Part shown: piece after piece, positions 25,601-29,343 of the stretch
Layout: each line of letters begins with the position of its first letter
Position numbering within the stretch: the first letter of the stretch is position 1
Notes under the pieces: generated by a model
What the model saw: only the letters and a program-made list of their open reading frames with translations
Told to the model about the DNA's origin: nothing
Databases searched by the model: none
Position numbers and translations under genes: made by a program
From: Glaciecola sp. UBA2563
GTDB lineage: Bacteria; Pseudomonadota; Gammaproteobacteria; Enterobacterales; Alteromonadaceae
Reading direction: 5' to 3'
Length of the DNA: 29,343 nt
Assembly (NCBI GenBank): GCA_002340325.1
Contig: DDLV01000038.1
Span: 1-29,343 of the forward strand

Positions 25601-27634
25601 TTACTGTATTGGCAGGGTTATAGTACCTGTCTCAATATCGCCTGCCCGGGTTTCATATGCGTAGTCTAACGTCACGGAGTTTATTTCAGTGTCCGTATTA
25701 TCAGGAATGGATTCGCCCAGAGGAATACGGTAGTAGTTGCGATCCTCGGCAATAGATGTACCTCTAATAATCCTCATTGAATAGTTAATTAACGAATCAG
25801 AACTGAGGTTTTCATTCTCAGCCACCGAGACAAGAGCAACCTTTTCAGAAGTAATAGACCTATTACGGACAATTTCAAATTGTCGATTTCGAGCGCTTTC
25901 TGTGCCATTTTCAACGAAAGACCTCAGGCTAAGAGAAAACTGGGCCAATTGATTTATTTCATCCGGAAGATAAAGGTATACGCTAGAAAAAGCTCTAAAT
26001 GAACTTGATGCATCACCTGCAGTGTTTTCAGCTACAATTGGCACACCATTGTTAGTAAAATTACCATTATCCGCAATTATCATATTGATATTAAAAGGTG
26101 TATTACCCACGACTAGCCCGGATTCAAACGACTTTTCATCCCTTAAATCAAAAAGTTCATTAGTGGCAATCACTCTCACATCACCAATGACATATTGATG
26201 TTCGCTTCCAGAGAACAATGATAGGTTTGGTGCAATGGTAAGCTTCGTATTGTTCAATGACATAATAGAAGTGGTTGGGATTGGTTTTCCAAACGTGACC
26301 CGCGTATTACCTGGCAAAATTAAGTCGTCTGGACTGTCATTGCCTCTCAAAACTGTAAACTCATCCACGCTATAAAGAAACACTTCTTCGATAATCGGCG
26401 TTACTGGACGTGAATAAAAAACAGAGTATTCTCCTGCTCTATTGAGAGCTGGATTTGATTGAGACACAACCTCAACATCAAGGGTATTACTGTTATTAGA
26501 GCTGTTATTAAGCGTAACAGATAGGTTAATGACATCAGATAAGTCAATGTAATAGAGGTTGTTTGAGGCAATATTATTACCAAGGACACTTAAAACCTCT
26601 TCTCCTCGACTACTATCAGAGATGGTTAAGGATCCACTTCCAAACGACTCTCCATCAAACTCGATTGCGCCTATATTAATTGTGGTTCTACCAGTGAAAT
26701 CTATATCGAAAATGTATTGCGAGGTCATTTCATCAAAATTTGCAGCAACAGTTTCTAGATCGTTTGTAGCTTCGATCATCGCGCCAGTAATTGTGACACC
26801 TGCTTCATTTACAACACTTAACCTGAATTGCACAGGAATGACGACTGGAGAATCAGCCTCCTCGATTTCTGTCAGTAAAATGGTGTCGATATTCTCAAGG
26901 CTGTTGTAGTTAATAAAAATATCGGTACCAGAATTAGATAAAAGCCCGGAATCAAAGTCCCAATCCCGCTCACCGTCTCTATCAACATCATTTGAAAGGA
27001 AGACTTGTGGCTCTAAATGCTCAGGTAACGTTATACTATAGACCCCATTTACTTCATCAAAACTAGAACGATGCCAAAACTCTTCTGAATTTATATCTAA
27101 GCCAGTTGAAGTGTTAGCAAAAAATTCTAAACCCTCTATTGGCATGTTGGTTTCACCGTTTAGAACTGCTATTTCGAATGTTTCACCACTGGAAACGCTT
27201 TTAACACCAACGGTTCGTTCAGTATTTCCGGAAAGTGCGTTACCGGTCAACACGGTAAACGCCCGCGTCAAAAAACTGTTATCGGGACTTGATATTATTA
27301 ATTCCAATTCAGAATTGGCTGGTAGCTCTTCAACTGTAAATCGACCATCCGTGCTAGCTATGTTTTCAGCATAAACAGTGGTCGCAGAACGGACAGTGAC
27401 ATTGCCAGGTAGCGGAGTAGTGTTGTCGAAGGCGTCAACAATTAGACCCGTTATAGAGACAGTAAATATAGTGGTAGCTTGCTGGCTTTGTTCAAGTTGT
27501 GCTTCCAATAGTTCATTTTGCGCTAAAAGAGCAGCGGTCAATTCATCATTAGAATCGTCGTCAACCTCCAGACAGCCAGTAGTTACAAATAGTGAAGCGA
27601 TTGCAAGTGGTACAACTAATTTTCTTCGAAACAT
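25601..27634 (-). CDS. Large acidic lipoprotein of unknown function
   Basis: 677 residues. A signal peptide with a Cys at 21 (LFVTTGC) makes it a lipoprotein; the residues after Cys are acidic (LEVDDDSNDE). A short coiled-coil-like stretch follows (about 29-52, AALLAQNELLEAQLEQSQQ). The rest is beta-rich, Ser/Asn/Thr-rich and acidic. Several segments read like carboxypeptidase-regulatory or Ig-like repeats, for example GLIVDAFDNTTPLPGNVTV followed by DGRFTVEELPA. One loop, DVDRDGERDWD, resembles a calcium-binding DxDxDG loop. No catalytic motif is visible. I do not recognise the family; a surface or adhesive structural role is a guess. AAAGGA stands about seven bases before the ATG. It is convergent with rlmB and divergent from rplN. 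Confidence 0.8.
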   Translation of the reverse strand: MFRRKLVVPLAIASLFVTTGCLEVDDDSNDELTAALLAQNELLEAQLEQSQQATTIFTVSITGLIVDAFDNTTPLPGNVTVRSATTVYAENIASTDGRFTVEELPANSELELIISSPDNSFLTRAFTVLTGNALSGNTERTVGVKSVSSGETFEIAVLNGETNMPIEGLEFFANTSTGLDINSEEFWHRSSFDEVNGVYSITLPEHLEPQVFLSNDVDRDGERDWDFDSGLLSNSGTDIFINYNSLENIDTILLTEIEEADSPVVIPVQFRLSVVNEAGVTITGAMIEATNDLETVAANFDEMTSQYIFDIDFTGRTTINIGAIEFDGESFGSGSLTISDSSRGEEVLSVLGNNIASNNLYYIDLSDVINLSVTLNNSSNNSNTLDVEVVSQSNPALNRAGEYSVFYSRPVTPIIEEVFLYSVDEFTVLRGNDSPDDLILPGNTRVTFGKPIPTTSIMSLNNTKLTIAPNLSLFSGSEHQYVIGDVRVIATNELFDLRDEKSFESGLVVGNTPFNINMIIADNGNFTNNGVPIVAENTAGDASSSFRAFSSVYLYLPDEINQLAQFSLSLRSFVENGTESARNRQFEIVRNRSITSEKVALVSVAENENLSSDSLINYSMRIIRGTSIAEDRNYYRIPLGESIPDNTDTEINSVTLDYAYETRAGDIETGTITLPIQ

Positions 27635-27864
27635 TAAGTCCTTTCCTTTGAAAAGTCGAAATTTAGTAAGTTAACAGATAAGTTTTTTGGTATTTGGATT
27701 AATACCAAAGGCCGGAGTCAGCAAATAATATGCCGCTTATATGATTGAAGATGATGACGAAACTAGAGGAATGACGACATATTAAAGGATCTATTCGAGA
27801 TCGCTTCCGATGACTGTGGCTTGAAGAAAGAAGGCTTTAATTCCAATAAAAATCCTCCGTCATC
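27635..27864. other. Spacer upstream of the lipoprotein gene
   Basis: Together with NP9 and the rplN leader this makes a 648-base gene-free stretch between divergent genes. One hairpin is visible, TTTGGTATT (27686-27694), six-base loop, AATACCAAA (27701-27709), about 50 bases before the lipoprotein start and so in its probable promoter or leader. GGAATGACG at about 27764 resembles half of the outermost NP9 shell. Nothing else could be supported. Confidence 0.45.
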
Positions 27865-28051
27865 CCAGCTTTCGCTTAATGCTGTTCGTTAAAGCTTCAT
27901 AGCGTCTGGCGGAGGGATGTTGATATTTAAAAGCGTGCGAGTGCATGGAAGCACGAGCCCGAGCGAACATGGATGTACATAGCGTCTTTTAAATATCAAC
28001 ATGCCGCAGCTAGATAGCCAGCTCAAACGAACAGCATTAAGCGAAAGCTGG
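27865..28051 (+). repeat. NP9, nested palindrome element
   Basis: Copy between the divergent lipoprotein gene and rplN. The outermost arms 27865-27890 and 28026-28051 are a perfect 26-bp inverted repeat (CCAGCTTTCGC, TTAATGCTG, TTCGTT). The inner arms 27917-27933 and 27986-28002 are a perfect 17-bp match (ATGTTGATATTTAAAAG). The core is on the plus strand at 27962-27990. The CAGCTTTCGC / GCGAAAGCTG ends look like the two halves of a short hairpin with the rest of the element inserted at its centre. Confidence 0.94.
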
Positions 28052-28143
28052 AATCTCATGTCTGCCTAGAGAAGCCAACCACGCCCACCCCCCCAAATAA
28101 TTCACATATAACGCAATTTCCACTATCGTTTACCTGCTAGTTC

Positions 28144-28160
28144 TGTTATAGTTTCGCGCC
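28144..28160 (+). promoter_or_regulatory. Extended -10 promoter of the spc operon
   Basis: TGT-TATAGT at 28144-28152 is an extended -10 element, followed by a GC-rich discriminator (TCGCGCC) of the kind seen at promoters under stringent control. No good -35 was found at the usual distance. It lies about 130 bases before rplN, giving a long leader. Confidence 0.55.
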
Positions 28161-28282
28161 TTTTTTATAAGGGGTAGGTCTATTTGTCTCGTGAAATCGA
28201 GGAAAATAGCGGTTTGTAAGCGCTAGAGCTGGAGTTACAGATAGCATCTAGGGCTTTAATTTTAACAGCGGAGCACTTACTA

Positions 28283-28651
28283 ATGATCCAAATGCAAACT
28301 AACCTGGATGTTGCCGATAACAGCGGCGCTCGCAGGGTTCAGTGTATTAAGGTTCTTGGTGGCTCGCATCGCCGTTATGCACACATAGGCGACATCATCA
28401 AAGTTACCGTTAAGGAAGCGATTCCGCGCGGTAAAGTGAAAAAAGGTGACGTACTTAATGCAGTGGTGGTGCGTACTAGGAAAGGCGTTAGACGTCCTGA
28501 CGGTTCTACGATCCGTTTTGACAACAACGCAGCTGTGTTGCTTAATAACAACAAGCAACCGATAGGTACGCGTATCTTTGGCCCGGTTACACGCGAACTT
28601 CGTGGAGATTCATTCATGAAGATCATCTCGTTAGCCCCTGAGGTACTATAA
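28283..28651 (+). CDS. rplN: 50S ribosomal protein L14
   Basis: 122 residues, the exact family length, beginning MIQMQTNLDVADNSGARRV and ending ISLAPEVL. L14 binds 23S rRNA at the subunit interface. GGAG lies ten bases before the ATG. It is the first gene of the spc operon; rplX follows after 12 bases. rpsQ, which normally precedes rplN at the end of the S10 operon, is absent, and the upstream neighbour is a palindrome and then an unrelated lipoprotein on the other strand. Confidence 0.99.
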   Translation: MIQMQTNLDVADNSGARRVQCIKVLGGSHRRYAHIGDIIKVTVKEAIPRGKVKKGDVLNAVVVRTRKGVRRPDGSTIRFDNNAAVLLNNNKQPIGTRIFGPVTRELRGDSFMKIISLAPEVL

Positions 28652-28663
28652 GGAGTCACGATA

Positions 28664-28978
28664 ATGGCAAGAAAAATTCGTCGTGATGATGAAGTAATCG
28701 TAATCGCTGGTAAAGATAAAGGTAAAGCAGGCAAGGTATTGCGAGTGGTAACTGAATCTGACCGCGTTTATGTAGAAGGTGTGAATATCGTTAAGAAACA
28801 CCAAAAGGCAAATCCACAAGCGAATGAGCCTGGCGGAATTATCGAAAAAGAAGCACCGATTCACGTATCAAATGTAGCGATCATCAATTCCGAAACTGGA
28901 AAAGCTGATCGCGTTGGTTTCCGTGTTGAAGATGGCAAGAAAGTTCGCTACTTCAAATCAAACGGCAACTTAGTTTAA
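28664..28978 (+). CDS. rplX: 50S ribosomal protein L24
   Basis: 104 residues, the same as E. coli L24. The KOW motif region (VIVIAGKDKGKAGKVLRV, about 11-28) is clear. It is an assembly initiator protein of the large subunit, binding the 5' region of 23S rRNA. AGGAG is eight bases before the ATG. The gene lies 12 bases after rplN and 15 before rplE, inside the spc operon. Confidence 0.99.
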   Translation: MARKIRRDDEVIVIAGKDKGKAGKVLRVVTESDRVYVEGVNIVKKHQKANPQANEPGGIIEKEAPIHVSNVAIINSETGKADRVGFRVEDGKKVRYFKSNGNLV

Positions 28979-29040
28979 TTATTGGAGTGTACGATGGCGA
29001 AACTGCATGATTTCTATAAAGAAACAGTAGTGTCTGATCT
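28979..29040 (+). promoter_or_regulatory. Possible S8 translational operator at the rplE start
   Basis: In E. coli, ribosomal protein S8 represses the spc operon by binding mRNA around the rplX-rplE junction. The bases here around the rplE start (GGAGTGTACGATGGCGAAAC, then TGCATGATT) closely follow what I recall of the E. coli site, and TTTCT...AGAAA can pair just inside the gene. Assigned by position and resemblance only. Confidence 0.35.
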
Positions 29041-29343
29041 TGCGAAGCAGTTCGGATACAAAAGCGTCATGCAAGTCCCTCGGATTGAAAAAATCACCTT
29101 AAACATGGGTTTAGGTGAAGCAGTAGCTGACAAGAAGGTGTTGGAAGCAGCGCAGGCCGATATGGCTGCGATTGCAGGTCAAAAACCGGTTGTCACTGTT
29201 GCCAGAAAGTCAGTTGCGGGTTTTAAAATCCGTGAAGGCTATCCGATTGGCTGTAAAGTAACCCTGCGAGGCGATCGCATGTGGGAATTTCTTGAGCGTT
29301 TAATCTCAATTACGATTCCCCGTATTCGCGATTTTCGTGGATT
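28994..29343 (+). CDS. rplE: 50S ribosomal protein L5, partial (runs off window end)
   Basis: The first 116 codons of L5: MAKLHDFYKETVVSDLAKQF at the start, then VPRIEKITLNMGLGEA, KPVVTVARKSVAGFKIREG and ERLISITIPRIRDFRG. The full protein is about 179 residues, so about 63 codons are missing. L5 binds 5S rRNA in the central protuberance. GGAG lies eight to eleven bases before the ATG. Third gene of the spc operon; the start may be the target of S8 feedback control. Confidence 0.98.
   Translation, partial: MAKLHDFYKETVVSDLAKQFGYKSVMQVPRIEKITLNMGLGEAVADKKVLEAAQADMAAIAGQKPVVTVARKSVAGFKIREGYPIGCKVTLRGDRMWEFLERLISITIPRIRDFRG

Noticed and set aside
26559..27674. Series of plus-strand frames of 87-116 codons
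   Set aside because: Antisense to the lipoprotein gene, which has a lipobox, ribosome site and continuous frame.
1..28051. CRISPR array or integron attC sites as an explanation of the repeats
   Set aside because: The copies are kilobases apart with genes between, have no regular spacers, no cas or integrase gene, and arms far longer than CRISPR repeats.

Overview
The window reads as the chromosome of a marine gammaproteobacterium of the Alteromonadales, probably Alteromonadaceae (Alteromonas/Glaciecola-like). This rests on gene content and on how the proteins read: FtsN with HslVU, TamAB, a MotX sodium-motor protein, a UbiD-Fre pair, RNase R-RlmB and the start of the spc ribosomal operon. 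Base composition is moderate to AT-rich. No tRNA, rRNA, prophage, transposase or CRISPR array was seen.

Layout. 1-3018: ftsN, then hslV-hslU behind a sigma-32-like promoter. 3516-9349: tamA-tamB with an ATGA overlap. 9533-14985: a cell-wall and serine-hydrolase-fold cluster, with a lipoprotein amidase fused to a catalytically degenerate beta-lactamase-like domain, an M14 zinc carboxypeptidase, and an intact SxxK serine hydrolase. 15018-18348: small accessory genes, namely a kinase-fold phosphotransferase, a CPBP membrane protease that seems to start at ATT, an anchored thioredoxin-like protein and a periplasmic solute-binding-like protein. 18623-20930: fre and ubiD on the minus strand. 21071-21703: motX behind a sigma-28-like promoter. 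22357-25507: rnr-rlmB, closed by a two-way terminator. 25601-27634: a large unknown lipoprotein. 28283-end: rplN, rplX and partial rplE.

The most unusual content lies between the genes. Nine spacers or half-spacers (called NP1-NP9 here) hold copies of one family of large concentric palindromes, about 109-219 bp each. They share a core (AGCGCCCATGGATGGGTTTA followed by CAGCGACTTT, or a variant of it). The core is wrapped in complementary arms whose sequence differs between most copies while pairing is kept. They occur between tandem, convergent and divergent genes in both orientations, never in a gene, roughly one per 3.3 kb, with no transposase nearby. They do not behave like ordinary terminators. 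I cannot assign them to a described family and regard them as the best candidate for an undescribed system.

Functional links: FtsN, TamAB, the amidase/M14 genes and the lipoprotein all concern the envelope. HslVU is heat-shock proteolysis. Rnr/RlmB and the ribosomal genes concern RNA and translation. MotX implies a sodium-driven polar flagellum. The spc operon begins directly after an NP element, with no rpsQ upstream, so it is separated from the S10 operon in this window.
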